Source: a virus. Taken from it: a DNA stretch of 32,364 bases. Shown one piece after another: positions 1 through 7,917 of this stretch (within the stretch, counting starts at the first letter, position 1; each line of letters starts with the position of its first letter). Under the pieces are notes generated by a model. That model saw nothing but the letters and a program-made list of their open reading frames with translations. It was not told the origin of the DNA and ran no database searches. The DNA lies in IMG/VR virus record IMGVR_UViG_3300050139_000064, positions 1 to 32,364 of that record. One strand, given 5' to 3'. A program made the translations under genes and the position numbers.

Positions 1-74
1 CCCGCACCAAAACCAGTCGCAGTATCTGGGACATTTAATGATGAGATATTCCCAAATGGTGAGGTGGATGACAT
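1..74 (-). CDS. Partial CDS, N-terminus only, likely virion protein
   Basis: An open frame begins with ATG at 74, four bases after the stop of the tail-collar gene, and runs off the window at base 1. The 24 visible codons read MSSTSPFGNISSLNVPDTAT and on. They are rich in Ser, Thr and Gly, as tail-fibre proteins often are. There is no clear Shine-Dalgarno site; translation may be coupled to the collar gene. The function cannot be told from so short a piece. It is real only if the frame stays open beyond the window. Confidence 0.45.
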   Translation of the reverse strand, partial: MSSTSPFGNISSLNVPDTATGFGA

Positions 75-77
75 GGA

Positions 78-1133
78 CTATGTTTTAATTATAAATGTAA
101 CGCCCATCTCAGGTTGAATGTTGGCGTGGGCACCATCACCACCCGTTGAACCTGTATTTATATTGTTGTTCTGATTAACAGCGCGTCCTTGAACATTGGA
201 ACCACCGGTCGTTGTATTTGAAGTTTCTGCTTGCATTGCGTGAACGTGAGCTGGCATTTCAGGAGTTGTGAGAGTATGCGTTTCCTCTCCTTTCCATCCA
301 CCACGGGCAACCGCCGTAAGTGCGGTTCCGCCAGCGGGAAGCCCTGTTCCAGCAGCACCACCACCAGTACCAGTTCCAACGCCGACGGGGACACGTCCGC
401 GTAAGTCTGGAACATTGAAGTGCGAACCATCCGCAGAACCATAGGTAGTTCCTATAATTGCAAATAGGGCGGAATATGAGGCGTTCAAAACGGAACTACC
501 GTCACAAAGTAACCATCCAGTGGGCGCTGCCGCACCAGCATACATAGAAATCAAACCACTTGGTGCATTAGCTATCGGAGCAAAAAGAGTAGTTGGGTCA
601 GCCGAAGGAACGCGAACGTCGTTATTTCCAACTGCAATAGGGTTGGAGGCAAGAACAGGGGCTACAGACAACTTGCTAACGCCCTTGACTGTCGTGGAGG
701 CGTCAGAGACTGTTCCCGGTACGATTGGAGTATTCGTAAATGTCCATTGTCCATCCACAGTTTCGTCATTGTTCTTGTTGGTAAATGTATTCCAAAAAGC
801 AACGTTGTCGGTAACAACCAACTTAGTGCCCCCCGCATGAGCACGAACCAGACCAGATGTCTCTGTGTAAGGGCTCTTAGCTAGGACTGTCTTAACGCCA
901 GTCAAAGTGTAAGTACCGTTTGCGTTTGCTGTAATCCCAGTAAAGGTAGCGGCTTCTTCATTTGTTGTGTCTGGCTCTAGAGTGATATACCCAAAAGCAC
1001 CGAAATCTGTCATTGTTAGAACATTAGCATAAATGTCTGTCAATGAAGTGAGAACGACCGAAGTTGCACCAACGACAACCCCATAACCGGCGAGATACAA
1101 GGTATTCGATTGACAATATTTAAGTGCTGACAT
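78..1133 (-). CDS. Tail-collar domain (microcystin-dependent-protein-like) fibre protein
   Basis: 351 aa. The second half carries the phage tail-collar signature: ISMYAGAAAPTGWLLCDGSS near residues 195-214, then FNVPDLRGRVPVG near 240, then the His-rich HTLTTPEMPAHVHAM and a Gly/Asn-rich stretch ending GVTFIIKT. This fold (Pfam Phage_Collar family) sits at the distal end of tail fibres and binds the host surface. The N-terminal 190 residues are beta-rich and probably trimerise or attach to the tail. It is the last complete gene of the leftward virion block and has its own extended -10 promoter in the short gap before it. Domain assignment is strong; the exact role (fibre or tip) is inferred. 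Confidence 0.85.
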   Translation of the reverse strand: MSALKYCQSNTLYLAGYGVVVGATSVVLTSLTDIYANVLTMTDFGAFGYITLEPDTTNEEAATFTGITANANGTYTLTGVKTVLAKSPYTETSGLVRAHAGGTKLVVTDNVAFWNTFTNKNNDETVDGQWTFTNTPIVPGTVSDASTTVKGVSKLSVAPVLASNPIAVGNNDVRVPSADPTTLFAPIANAPSGLISMYAGAAAPTGWLLCDGSSVLNASYSALFAIIGTTYGSADGSHFNVPDLRGRVPVGVGTGTGGGAAGTGLPAGGTALTAVARGGWKGEETHTLTTPEMPAHVHAMQAETSNTTTGGSNVQGRAVNQNNNINTGSTGGDGAHANIQPEMGVTFIIKT

Positions 1134-1154
1134 TTTATTTTAATTATTATTAAT

Positions 1155-1163
1155 ATTATAACA
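1155..1163 (-). promoter_or_regulatory. Extended -10 promoter for the tail-collar gene
   Basis: On the minus strand this reads TGTTATAAT, a perfect extended -10 (TGN-TATAAT). It lies in the 41-bp gap between the nozzle-like gene and the collar gene, leaving an AT-rich leader of about 15 bases. The same nonamer class recurs before other leftward blocks at 8000, 9343, 11420, 13721, 29904, 29957 and 32106. No good -35 is visible. Confidence 0.6.
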
Positions 1164-1174
1164 TATTTACTGCG

Positions 1175-3112
1175 TCATTGACTTATTGCATTGTTGCCCT
1201 CCGCCGTCATCTTTGAATTTGTTCCGAAGGTAATAAGCTCCCATTGCAAGTCAACCCCGTTAGTCCCAAACGTAATCCCCTCCAAATAAAACGGTACCTG
1301 AAGGTATGTCTTGGCAACATGGAACCACGCGGGCAGAGTAGAGGTATTTATATTTGCCCCACCAAGAGGATCAGAGCCAAGAGGCGTTGTCCCCAATGAA
1401 TGTGCACCACCACCATAACAAACGATATTTCTATCAGACCCATCAACAACCACTGACTGAGAGTTTTGACAGGCATCCAAATCCCCCAACACAGTGGCTG
1501 TTAGTTTAGTGTTTTGCTTGATATACCCCTCAATCCACATCTCATCGCTACCCTTTGACTGAGTTCGGTCTCCCTTGTCATCAAAACAGAAGGTGGCGTT
1601 TGTAACGATGTTCTGGCCATTCAAAGAGCCTCCAGTAAACAGCTTATAACTTTCTGAGGTTGTATATGAGTGTCCGTAAAGCTCTCCATCAACTACATAG
1701 AATCCAGACAATGGATAAGTGACAGGAGCCTCCCAGAACCACGGTTGGGCAGTCACATCTTCGATGTCTCGGTAGTATGATGTGTACTGCTTACTTTGAT
1801 CCGTCATATTATAGATACGAATGATTCCGGACTTTGGAATGGCCTCGTAAATAAAGTTCTTATGGTAGAAGAGGGAAGCGTCAGTCAGGTCGTACGCGTT
1901 TTGGTCATCAATAATGGGGAATGAGAAGTCTATAATTGCTGGAACGTATTGGTATGACTGATACCCAAAGAAATTAAGAGTGTTGTCATTGGCAGCAAAA
2001 ACAATTTCGTTCTTCATTTTGGTAACAAGTCTTTCTGATTTTGCCCCCAAAAGTGGTGCAACCTTTAACCTTCTATTTGTTATAGTCTCTTTCGTCAAGT
2101 CAGAAGATATCGTCATTTCAACAACAGCCCACGCATTAAGGCCTTGGGATATATACATATCCGTCCCAAGCGTTGTGGTCTTGTCTTCCTGTGCAATAAA
2201 TTTAGTTGCTGGGGCATCAAGTTGCAAGAGAAACCCTTCTTCAGAGACACGCACAGGTGTTGTATAAGCATAATTAGTGAAATCATTTACCTTTGATATA
2301 TAAACACTGACTGAATTAGAAGCACCAAGATAAAGCTGATTTTTCTGTCCGCAACCAACAACGGTTGGACCATAAGTGGCCGAGATGCCAGTCATGGCAG
2401 AAAGGGCAGTAGTCACAACCTGTTGGTGAATAATAGACGCCACTGGGTACGTCGTTGTGTTTGAGAAATCAACAGACACCCCCGTCAACGTGGTAGTACC
2501 AGCACCGCCAGTATAAGTAGCTGGTACTCCACCAATGACGATACTCCCAGTAGCCGAAAACCCCTCCTGTGCCCATGTAGTTGTACCCTGCTTAGTCACA
2601 GTAGCAGCAGTTGCTGAGGCGAGGGTGGTTACGGCCCCATTCCACTGGAAAACGTTGTTTGAGCCATCTACCCACGTGACTAGATTAACTAGGGCGGTCA
2701 CATCATTGTAGGTCGTAAACGAAAGGCGGACGTTTGTGAGAGAACTTTTTAGAGTGACCCAGTTTATGGTGTTCGTGGCGTCTTTATAACGATACTGAAG
2801 TTTGCCATCATTAGCAGCTGAGGTCATAAATCCACAACGAAGATTGCGGACATTGCCCTTGAAATTAGTGAAGTCAAAGTGAGAAAGAATCCCCGAGTCG
2901 ATAACTGTTGAACCGGCACCATCCAAGGCGTAACCTTTTACCGAAGCAACTCTGCCAGACGTATTGGTGACAACATTCTGAGATGGCGAAATAAGCGTCC
3001 CAACGGGAAGAGTGGTTTTGTCTTCACGGGCACGATAACCAAGAAACTTGGTGACAAGTTGATAGTCACCTATCTTATGGGTAGCGTCTTTTGTTGGTTT
3101 TCTTTCAGCCAT
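1175..3112 (-). CDS. Tail nozzle / tail-tube hub-like structural protein
   Basis: 645 aa, beta-rich throughout, with no membrane segment. The N-terminal part (LPVGTLISPSQNVVTNTSGR, about residues 36-55, then VKGYALDG) resembles the opening of podovirus nozzle or stabilisation proteins, which start with a 'lp.g.....qNv......g.v..r.G' pattern before a beta-propeller-like body. It directly follows the adaptor-like gene (2-nt gap), which is the usual order of adaptor then nozzle in short-tailed phages. I recognise no catalytic motif. The family call rests on pattern, size and position, so an alternative is a generic tail protein or spike-like protein. Confidence 0.5.
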   Translation of the reverse strand: MAERKPTKDATHKIGDYQLVTKFLGYRAREDKTTLPVGTLISPSQNVVTNTSGRVASVKGYALDGAGSTVIDSGILSHFDFTNFKGNVRNLRCGFMTSAANDGKLQYRYKDATNTINWVTLKSSLTNVRLSFTTYNDVTALVNLVTWVDGSNNVFQWNGAVTTLASATAATVTKQGTTTWAQEGFSATGSIVIGGVPATYTGGAGTTTLTGVSVDFSNTTTYPVASIIHQQVVTTALSAMTGISATYGPTVVGCGQKNQLYLGASNSVSVYISKVNDFTNYAYTTPVRVSEEGFLLQLDAPATKFIAQEDKTTTLGTDMYISQGLNAWAVVEMTISSDLTKETITNRRLKVAPLLGAKSERLVTKMKNEIVFAANDNTLNFFGYQSYQYVPAIIDFSFPIIDDQNAYDLTDASLFYHKNFIYEAIPKSGIIRIYNMTDQSKQYTSYYRDIEDVTAQPWFWEAPVTYPLSGFYVVDGELYGHSYTTSESYKLFTGGSLNGQNIVTNATFCFDDKGDRTQSKGSDEMWIEGYIKQNTKLTATVLGDLDACQNSQSVVVDGSDRNIVCYGGGAHSLGTTPLGSDPLGGANINTSTLPAWFHVAKTYLQVPFYLEGITFGTNGVDLQWELITFGTNSKMTAEGNNAISQ

Positions 3113-3114
3113 AG

Positions 3115-4320
3115 TTACCTATTATTGTTAAGAAACAATCCCCCTCTTTTCTTTGGTCTATAGTACGTGCTGCCCTTAAGAATTGTCTCGCTTGGATTCA
3201 ATCCTTTGTATTTCTGAAGAGCCTTCTCATATTGAGTCTCCCAAATGGTGTAGTCGTAGTCAGCATCGGCACCCTGTAATGACTGGGCAACGAACTGAGC
3301 CGCCTTATTAAAGAGGAGATTATAACTATCAGTGTCAAGGTTAATTATTGTATTTCCATCAGTAGCGACATCCACAACAGTTTCTTGGAACACATTGGTG
3401 TTTGGATTTCTAAACAAGTATTTTGAGTAGTATTGCAAGTCCAATATATACCCAGTGTTTGAAGTGAGACTACAGAATTTCAACCCTGTTTGAAGAGTAG
3501 AGTTATATGCAACCGTTAATTGAACTGAATCAAATGCGGTGACCACAGGTGTCCCAACCTTAGTAGCAGATGTCCAAGGAAGAGCAATCAAATTCCATCC
3601 AGATTGAAATGCGGTACCTTGTTGTGTTGTTGTGACGGTTAGGTGATAGTAATTAGCTGTTATATCAGACCCCCAACGCAATCCAACACTTGTAATGGCC
3701 GATGCCGATGGCAGATATACCCAAAAGAATAGTGTGTCTATGTTTACATTTGTAGTGACATCAACTGGATTGAGAGTCGATATTTGTACAGAGCCAGTAG
3801 AAGAACCCGCTGCCAAATCAAACACAATAGCGCCACCGCCAGCCACATTGTTTGTGGTATCAAGAGAAATGTTCTGAGCTCCGGCTGTCGCGGTCCATCC
3901 AGTAATAGTAGATGTGTCGCATAACCCAAGAGGGGCTTTTAAAGTAGGAGCTTCAATACGGAGAGTTTTAACACCGGTATTCCATTGAGTGATTATCTTA
4001 TTTGCCCAACTGACACCCTTGTTAGCATCAAAATCGAGGGAATATCCCTGAACAAAAACATCACTAGGAGTCCTGCCAGCCTGTGGTCTTAGGTCGACAA
4101 TTCTGTCTCCCTTAACGTCAACAGGAATGGCATAATCAAAGACACTGTTAAACACCTGAGCCAAAGACACGATTCTCTGGGTTTCCTTTGGATCCACGTC
4201 TTGCAAAACTTGTCTAGCAGAACGGTTGATAATACCAAAGATACCAGGAACCTTGTTAATAGTGGTGCCGTGAACAACCCCAGCTAAGTCATTTAGCAAT
4301 GTCTGAACTGAATAAGCCAT
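3115..4320 (-). CDS. Head-tail adaptor-like protein with inserted beta-sandwich
   Basis: 401 aa. The N-terminal ~60 residues (VQTLLNDLAGVVHGTTINKV, then NRSARQVLQDVDPKETQR) and the C-terminal ~80 residues (LLFNKAAQFVAQSLQG, then WETQYEKALQKYKGLNPSE) look alpha-helical, like adaptor or gatekeeper proteins that sit under the portal. Between them, about residues 110-300, is a Ser/Thr-rich beta region (for example LFFWVYLPSASAITSVGLRW and GWNLIALPW). It resembles a carbohydrate-binding or jelly-roll sandwich. Position between capsid genes and the nozzle-like gene supports an adaptor role. The insert would probably project from the virion neck. The domain split is my reading of composition and is not a database match. 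Confidence 0.5.
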   Translation of the reverse strand: MAYSVQTLLNDLAGVVHGTTINKVPGIFGIINRSARQVLQDVDPKETQRIVSLAQVFNSVFDYAIPVDVKGDRIVDLRPQAGRTPSDVFVQGYSLDFDANKGVSWANKIITQWNTGVKTLRIEAPTLKAPLGLCDTSTITGWTATAGAQNISLDTTNNVAGGGAIVFDLAAGSSTGSVQISTLNPVDVTTNVNIDTLFFWVYLPSASAITSVGLRWGSDITANYYHLTVTTTQQGTAFQSGWNLIALPWTSATKVGTPVVTAFDSVQLTVAYNSTLQTGLKFCSLTSNTGYILDLQYYSKYLFRNPNTNVFQETVVDVATDGNTIINLDTDSYNLLFNKAAQFVAQSLQGADADYDYTIWETQYEKALQKYKGLNPSETILKGSTYYRPKKRGGLFLNNNR

Positions 4321-4331
4321 TGTATTTTAAG

Positions 4332-4598
4332 TTAGGCTACCTTTGTAAAGACAGTAACATCGTCAGCTGTCGAAAGTGTGAGTGTAAGATTTGTATAACG
4401 AACACCATTAGGAACTGTGTGATAGTTTCCAACTGGAGTTGCGGCCGCAAAGTTTGCAACGGCTGTAGAACCCTCAGCAACAACCAATGTTCCAACAAGT
4501 GTTTTGTTTATACCGATGTTATACATCAATACTGATCCGAGCGTAGTTGCAGTAGCCCCGTTGTACACAACCTTCTTTACATTTGATTCATTTCCCAT
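4332..4598 (-). CDS. Small beta-rich virion protein
   Basis: 88 aa, no cysteine, no membrane segment. Alternating Thr/Val strands (SVLMYNIGINKTLVGTLVVA, YTNLTLTLSTADDVTVFTKV) suggest an all-beta fold. It lies within the capsid-to-tail run, 11 nt before the adaptor gene, so it is probably translated with the virion genes. A head-decoration or fibre-base role is possible. I do not recognise the family. Confidence 0.6.
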   Translation of the reverse strand: MGNESNVKKVVYNGATATTLGSVLMYNIGINKTLVGTLVVAEGSTAVANFAAATPVGNYHTVPNGVRYTNLTLTLSTADDVTVFTKVA

Positions 4599-4634
4599 AA
4601 TAATTTTATTACTTTAATAATGTCCCCATCCCAG

Positions 4635-4650
4635 CCCCAGAACTGAGGGG
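4635..4650 (-). other. Intergenic hairpin, possible weak terminator or processing site
   Basis: CCCCAG-AA-CTG-A-GGGG gives a G+C-rich stem with one bulged A in the 57-bp gap between two small virion genes. No strong T-run follows on the leftward strand, so it may tune read-through or mark an RNA end; it is not a convincing full terminator. Confidence 0.35.
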
Positions 4651-4655
4651 AGAAA

Positions 4656-4976
4656 CTATATTGGGCAAGATCCGAACTGAACAAGCACAACACCAGTTGA
4701 AACTCCATTTACAAGAGAAGTAGTTGAAGCTACGAATCTTACAGGAGTTGCTGTTGATGTGGCTGTAGTTTGAATACAACCCAATGAGATGGTGGAAGTA
4801 GCTGTGTTTGATGTATTCACAGTTAACCCGTTTACTGTCATCAAATCGTAGTTCGTTGAACGAATATCTGATGGGGTAACAGCACCACCCAGTTTTCCAC
4901 CGAATGAACCACGGAGAGCATATCCAACAATAATTATTAGAACTACTCCTATGGCTATCTTTATGTTTTTAGACAT
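4656..4976 (-). CDS. Membrane-anchored or exported small protein with Ser/Thr-rich beta domain
   Basis: 106 aa. Lys-rich start MSKNIKIAIG, then a hydrophobic helix (IGVVLIIIVGYAL, residues 9-21) reading as a signal anchor, then GSFGGKLGGAVTP and a Thr/Ser/Val-rich domain with two cysteines (LGCIQTT and FGSCPI) that could pair outside the cytoplasm. Proteins of this style are frequent in Patescibacteria genomes; that is a hint about the host and does not prove it. It lies between MCP and adaptor genes, so it is expressed with the virion. Possible roles are a minor virion protein, or a cell-surface protein altering the infected host. Function unknown. Confidence 0.6.
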   Translation of the reverse strand: MSKNIKIAIGVVLIIIVGYALRGSFGGKLGGAVTPSDIRSTNYDLMTVNGLTVNTSNTATSTISLGCIQTTATSTATPVRFVASTTSLVNGVSTGVVLVQFGSCPI

Positions 4977-5003
4977 ATTTTTGTTCTAGTTAAGTCTTAA
5001 TAA

Positions 5004-5666
5004 TTATGCTGTTGTACCCTTTGCACCAACGATACCTATGTAATCAGGAGCGAATACTTCCTCTCGGAAGTTTGCCTGATAGAAGTAAGTACGGTTGTTT
5101 GACATTGTCCAATCTCGTAGAGATGTGACAACACCTTGTCGAACGAATCGGCGAACCTGATGTCGAGCGCTATCAAGCAAGAACCATGCTGTGTCTGATC
5201 CAAGACCATCTGGTGAAGCTGTTCCCAACCATACTGATTGGAATACCTTCACTGAGTAATCCATAGAGAAGACGTTAACTGCGTTGGTTCCGTTTTCAGG
5301 AACAAGAGCAGAAACTGCGATTTGTCGAGCTGTGATATACAATGCTGGGGGTACCAATAGGACATCTCCGACACATTGTAGAGGAACACCAGCTTGTGAT
5401 TTCATTTCAGCAAGTCGCTTCATAGCGATGTTGAATGCTGATGTAGTCAAAGCTGTTGATGTTGCACCACTGATGTCAGCAGTAACGACTTCGTTGTTTG
5501 TAGTACCACCACCGATAAGAGTGTGTGATGAACAAAGAGCGGCACCGTCAGCTGTCAAAGTTGTGGTGAAAGCACCTCGGAAAATCTTGAAGGCGTTGAA
5601 ATCTTGAGTTCGGCGAGCCATGATAGCGAAATCGCTAACTTGGTTTTCCCATTCTCCGTGAATATC
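5004..5666 (-). CDS. Major capsid protein, exon 2 (C-terminal 220 residues)
   Basis: Second exon of the MCP. After splicing it begins DIHGEWENQVSDFAIMARRT and continues through AFKIFRGAFTTTLTADGAAL, the conserved stretch of HK97-fold, Mu gpT-like capsid proteins. The first ATG in this piece (5621) is an internal Met, so calling a gene at 5004-5621 would lose 15 residues and hide the split. Start of the exon at 5666 follows from (i) phase with exon 1, (ii) a G as the last intron base at 5667, and (iii) P10 pairing of the first seven exon bases (GATATTC) with GAATATT in the intron guide sequence. The spliced protein is 101 + 220 = 321 aa, normal for this family. Confidence 0.88.
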   Translation of the reverse strand, partial: DIHGEWENQVSDFAIMARRTQDFNAFKIFRGAFTTTLTADGAALCSSHTLIGGGTTNNEVVTADISGATSTALTTSAFNIAMKRLAEMKSQAGVPLQCVGDVLLVPPALYITARQIAVSALVPENGTNAVNVFSMDYSVKVFQSVWLGTASPDGLGSDTAWFLLDSARHQVRRFVRQGVVTSLRDWTMSNNRTYFYQANFREEVFAPDYIGIVGAKGTTA

Positions 5667-6432
5667 CAGAATTTGTTAATCTATCAGGCTCTTTATCCTG
5701 ATCTCATGAACTTGTAAATACTTTTTTGCTTTATCAATAAATCCAGACTCTATTATTCCCAAAACGATATTACATCGTCTGCACAATAGAGCCCTCACCT
5801 TATTTGTTTGATGACAGTGGTCTACGCAAGGAAGTTTATTTATATTAGATGTGTTTTTCTCTAATTCAAACTCGTTTTTGCATATGGCACACTGGTTATT
5901 TTGATCTGCCAACATCTGATTGTATTTTTCCAAAGAGAGACCGTATTTTTTCAAAATAGAATTTTTGAAATTTCTATGTTGGAACTTCTCCTTGTTCGCC
6001 TTGTAATAACTCTTTCTCTTCACCTTTTCCCCCTGAGAATTATTAGTCCAGCGATTATTATGGTATGCCCTACAGGTTTTACAACTTTTATTGAGCTTAC
6101 CATGAAAGTTACCAAATTCGTTAGAATTTTTCTCTTTCTTACAAACAGTGCATTTGATGATTTCCATTCATTCATCATAGCAATCTAGTATTTACTTGTC
6201 AATGTTCAGACTATATCTTCACTCTTTTGAGTGTCGGGCACTCGTGGATGGATTATGTTCTCTTGCGAGGTTCACCATCTAGTCGTTAGAGCGTTAATCT
6301 TTTTTAAAGGATCACTTGCTACGGGATTGTCCATTTCTGAATTTTCCCCGTTTAACCCGATTTACCTTCTACTTCCTAAGCCGCAACGGGAGAACTGAAG
6401 TAGATTGACGACAATATTCGAAACTTACGTTT
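5667..6432 (-). ncRNA. Group I intron (IA-like) interrupting the major capsid gene
   Basis: 766 nt on the minus strand. P1: exon-1 end TTGACGAT pairs with intron GTCGTCAA (plus 6405-6412), with the diagnostic U-G wobble at the 5' splice site. P10: exon-2 start GATATTC pairs with GAATATT (plus 6413-6419), directly 5' of the P1 guide. P2: CTACTTC/GAAGTAG (plus 6369-6375 and 6397-6403). Core: ACGGGGAA ... GGACAATCCCGT (plus 6321-6351), very like the phage td intron P4-P6 segment; R element TAACGACTAGATGG (near 6275-6288); S element GAAGATATAGTCTGAAC (6204-6220). The P7 GACTA/TAGTC pairing is present. The intron ends in G. The endonuclease ORF lies 3' of the catalytic core. Confidence 0.92.
5676..6167 (-). 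CDS. Intron-encoded HNH homing endonuclease, recombination endonuclease VII-like
   Basis: 163 aa. Zinc-binding and catalytic pattern of the endonuclease VII family: an N-terminal CTVCKKEK...CKTCRAYH module (residues 6-35), then CAICKNEF near 93, then CVDHCHQTNKVRALLCRRCN (about 113-132) with the DHCH active-site segment and final C..C. Such enzymes cut intron-less alleles and drive intron homing. The whole ORF lies inside the group I intron and stops 9 nt before the 3' splice site, in the same frame as exon 2. No strong ribosome site is seen (ATGATGAATGAATGG surrounds the start). AT-rich relative to the capsid exons, consistent with a mobile origin. Confidence 0.88.
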   Translation of the reverse strand: MEIIKCTVCKKEKNSNEFGNFHGKLNKSCKTCRAYHNNRWTNNSQGEKVKRKSYYKANKEKFQHRNFKNSILKKYGLSLEKYNQMLADQNNQCAICKNEFELEKNTSNINKLPCVDHCHQTNKVRALLCRRCNIVLGIIESGFIDKAKKYLQVHEIRIKSLID

Positions 6433-6735
6433 ATCGTCAAACAAGTTCTTTGAGATATCAATTCCTTCTGCAAAGTCTGAAATAGTAACAGTCCACTTGT
6501 TTGCAACCTTTGCAACATAAGAAGGAACTGCTTGTACTTCTCCAATCTTTGAGAAGAGTCCTGGACCCTTGTGAATCGTACCAATGTACGCTGCGTGAGT
6601 TGTATCAGTAACCTTGAAGATTTCTCCTGTCAATGCTGTTGCATATGATGGGGGAACTGTAGCTTCGTAAGATTGCTTGAACACTTCATCGAGTTCAGTC
6701 TGGACGAGACTAAAATTTTGTGTTTCTGTAAACAT
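6433..6735 (-). CDS. Major capsid protein, exon 1 (N-terminal 101 residues)
   Basis: First exon of the MCP, from ATG at 6735 to the last base of a GAT codon at 6433. It encodes MFTETQNFSLVQTELDEVFK and ends DISKNLFDD. Homologous Mu gpT-like/HK97-fold capsid proteins continue 'LFDDNMHGEW...'. Joined to exon 2 this gives LFDD-DIHGEWENQV, so the product is uninterrupted. Without splicing, the frame runs into the intron and stops at 6376 after an unrelated KRKFRILSS tail. The gene lies downstream of scaffold and decoration genes, the normal capsid order. Capsid expression, and therefore virion production, depends on splicing. Confidence 0.88.
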
Positions 6736-6779
6736 TAGAATAAGTGTTAATTAGTAAATCCCAGATGAAACTGGAACCA

Positions 6780-7289
6780 CTAAACGTTTGCGTAGTTTAC
6801 CAATGGTGACCACGAAAATGCGACCTTACCTGGGTATCTTGCGATATCTAGGTATTCAACGATACAACCATTTCCAGCAGCGTCTGTTGCTAGAATTGTG
6901 TAAGTACCAGTTGTGTTATCAAGAACGACACGTGAACCTACAAGTGCGTTGTACTCTGCTTGAGTGTCCCATGATGTTGGTGCATTTGGGGCAATCAACC
7001 AAATTTGACCAGCGTTTGCTGGTATAACGTCAACTATTCCTGAGACCGAAGCGGTTTCGTTTGATGTTGATGCTGCAACCCCAGCGATCCTTGAAGATGC
7101 TGTTGGAGTGTTTGTTAATGCAGCTCTAACACCCGCAACTCCTGCGGCCTTAGTAACAGGCTCACCTGCTTTGATTCTTGAAACTGTGTTGTCTGAACCA
7201 GTAGCACCGGTTGCGACATAGAATTTCATAGAACCCGCCATTTTTGAAGAATTTGGATTCTCAAAAGGCATAATATCTCCTGCTGCCAT
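6780..7289 (-). CDS. Probable capsid decoration / head-stabilising protein
   Basis: 169 aa, Ala/Thr/Gly/Ser-rich, no membrane segment. Two similar beta blocks around IKAGEPVTKAAGVAGVRAAL and IAGVAASTSNETASVSGIVD are typical of small proteins that cap the head between scaffold and MCP genes. The C-terminal half (GSRVVLDNTTGTYTILATDA, then CIVEYLDIARYPGKVAFSW) is a beta-barrel-like domain. Position directly before MCP supports the call. No enzymatic motif. The family name is not certain. Confidence 0.6.
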   Translation of the reverse strand: MAAGDIMPFENPNSSKMAGSMKFYVATGATGSDNTVSRIKAGEPVTKAAGVAGVRAALTNTPTASSRIAGVAASTSNETASVSGIVDVIPANAGQIWLIAPNAPTSWDTQAEYNALVGSRVVLDNTTGTYTILATDAAGNGCIVEYLDIARYPGKVAFSWSPLVNYANV

Positions 7290-7313
7290 GTTTTTGTTTA
7301 AGCTAATGAATAA

Positions 7314-7802
7314 TTAGCGGTTTGCGAGGATGTTTTTCTTGGCTTGTTCAACGTAGGCATCAACATCTTTGACTTTCAACCTTACGGCTGTTTCTTTAAT
7401 CTTGATTATCTGTTGTTCAGAAAGGATATTGTCCTTAACCTCAATAGCATCTCCCGATCCACCGCCGATAGAAGCGGATGGACGATTTTTAAGGGCCAAA
7501 CGGAGTTCAGCGTTTTCTTTGATAATGCGCTTAGTTTCTGCTTCTTTCTCTTGATTTACTTTCTTAATCTCATTGTCTAGCAATGTGATTCTTACTTGTT
7601 CCTCAACAGAAAGTTCAGTCTTTTCGCCAGCAACGAAGTCTGCGTCTCCGGGTAATTTCCCCAGTCTCTTGAGTGCAACATTTTTGTAATTATCGCGTTC
7701 CTCAGTCAACTTAGCGATTTCTTCATCTTTGGCTGCGATTGGGTCAACCTCTGGAATTACTTCCACAGCCGGCACAATCACTTCCTTTTTTTCATCGTTC
7801 AT
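7314..7802 (-). CDS. Capsid scaffold protein
   Basis: 162 aa, highly charged and mostly helical. An acidic, Pro/Val-rich N-terminus (residues 1-25) precedes long coiled coils (AKDEEIAKLTEERDNYKN and LLDNEIKKVNQEKEAETKRI), a Gly-rich hinge (SIGGGSGD), and a basic helical C-terminus (AVRLKVKDVDAYVEQAKKNI). This layout and its place just before decoration and capsid genes are those of phage scaffolds, which bind the MCP through a basic C-terminal helix and leave or are degraded on maturation. A 197-base leader with hairpins and two minicistrons lies upstream, so scaffold dosage may be controlled there. Confidence 0.72.
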   Translation of the reverse strand: MNDEKKEVIVPAVEVIPEVDPIAAKDEEIAKLTEERDNYKNVALKRLGKLPGDADFVAGEKTELSVEEQVRITLLDNEIKKVNQEKEAETKRIIKENAELRLALKNRPSASIGGGSGDAIEVKDNILSEQQIIKIKETAVRLKVKDVDAYVEQAKKNILANR

Positions 7803-7847
7803 TTTTATTTTAAATCGCTTTGCCGAAGCTGGGTTGCGATCCCCCGT

Positions 7848-7901
7848 TTAATTTTTAATTCGTTTCTCCTTGTGGGAAGGCATTCGAACGCCTAAAGCCA
7901 T
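7848..7901 (-). CDS. Leader minicistron 2 (17 aa) upstream of scaffold
   Basis: ATG at 7901 opens a 17-codon frame (MALGVRMPSHKEKRIKN) ending TAA at 7848. A perfect AGGAGG lies 12 nt upstream (plus CCTCCT 7914-7919), overlapping the stop of minicistron 1. Its start codon sits in the CATAGG/CCTATG stem. The peptide is basic. It may be a real small protein or a translated leader that remodels the mRNA; no similarity is recognised. Confidence 0.4.
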   Translation of the reverse strand: MALGVRMPSHKEKRIKN

Positions 7902-7917
7902 AGGGGGCTTTGTCCTC

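Noticed and set aside
5004-5621. Separate short capsid gene starting at ATG 5621
   Set aside because: Spliced frame, group I intron elements and family alignment show this is exon 2 of one capsid gene.
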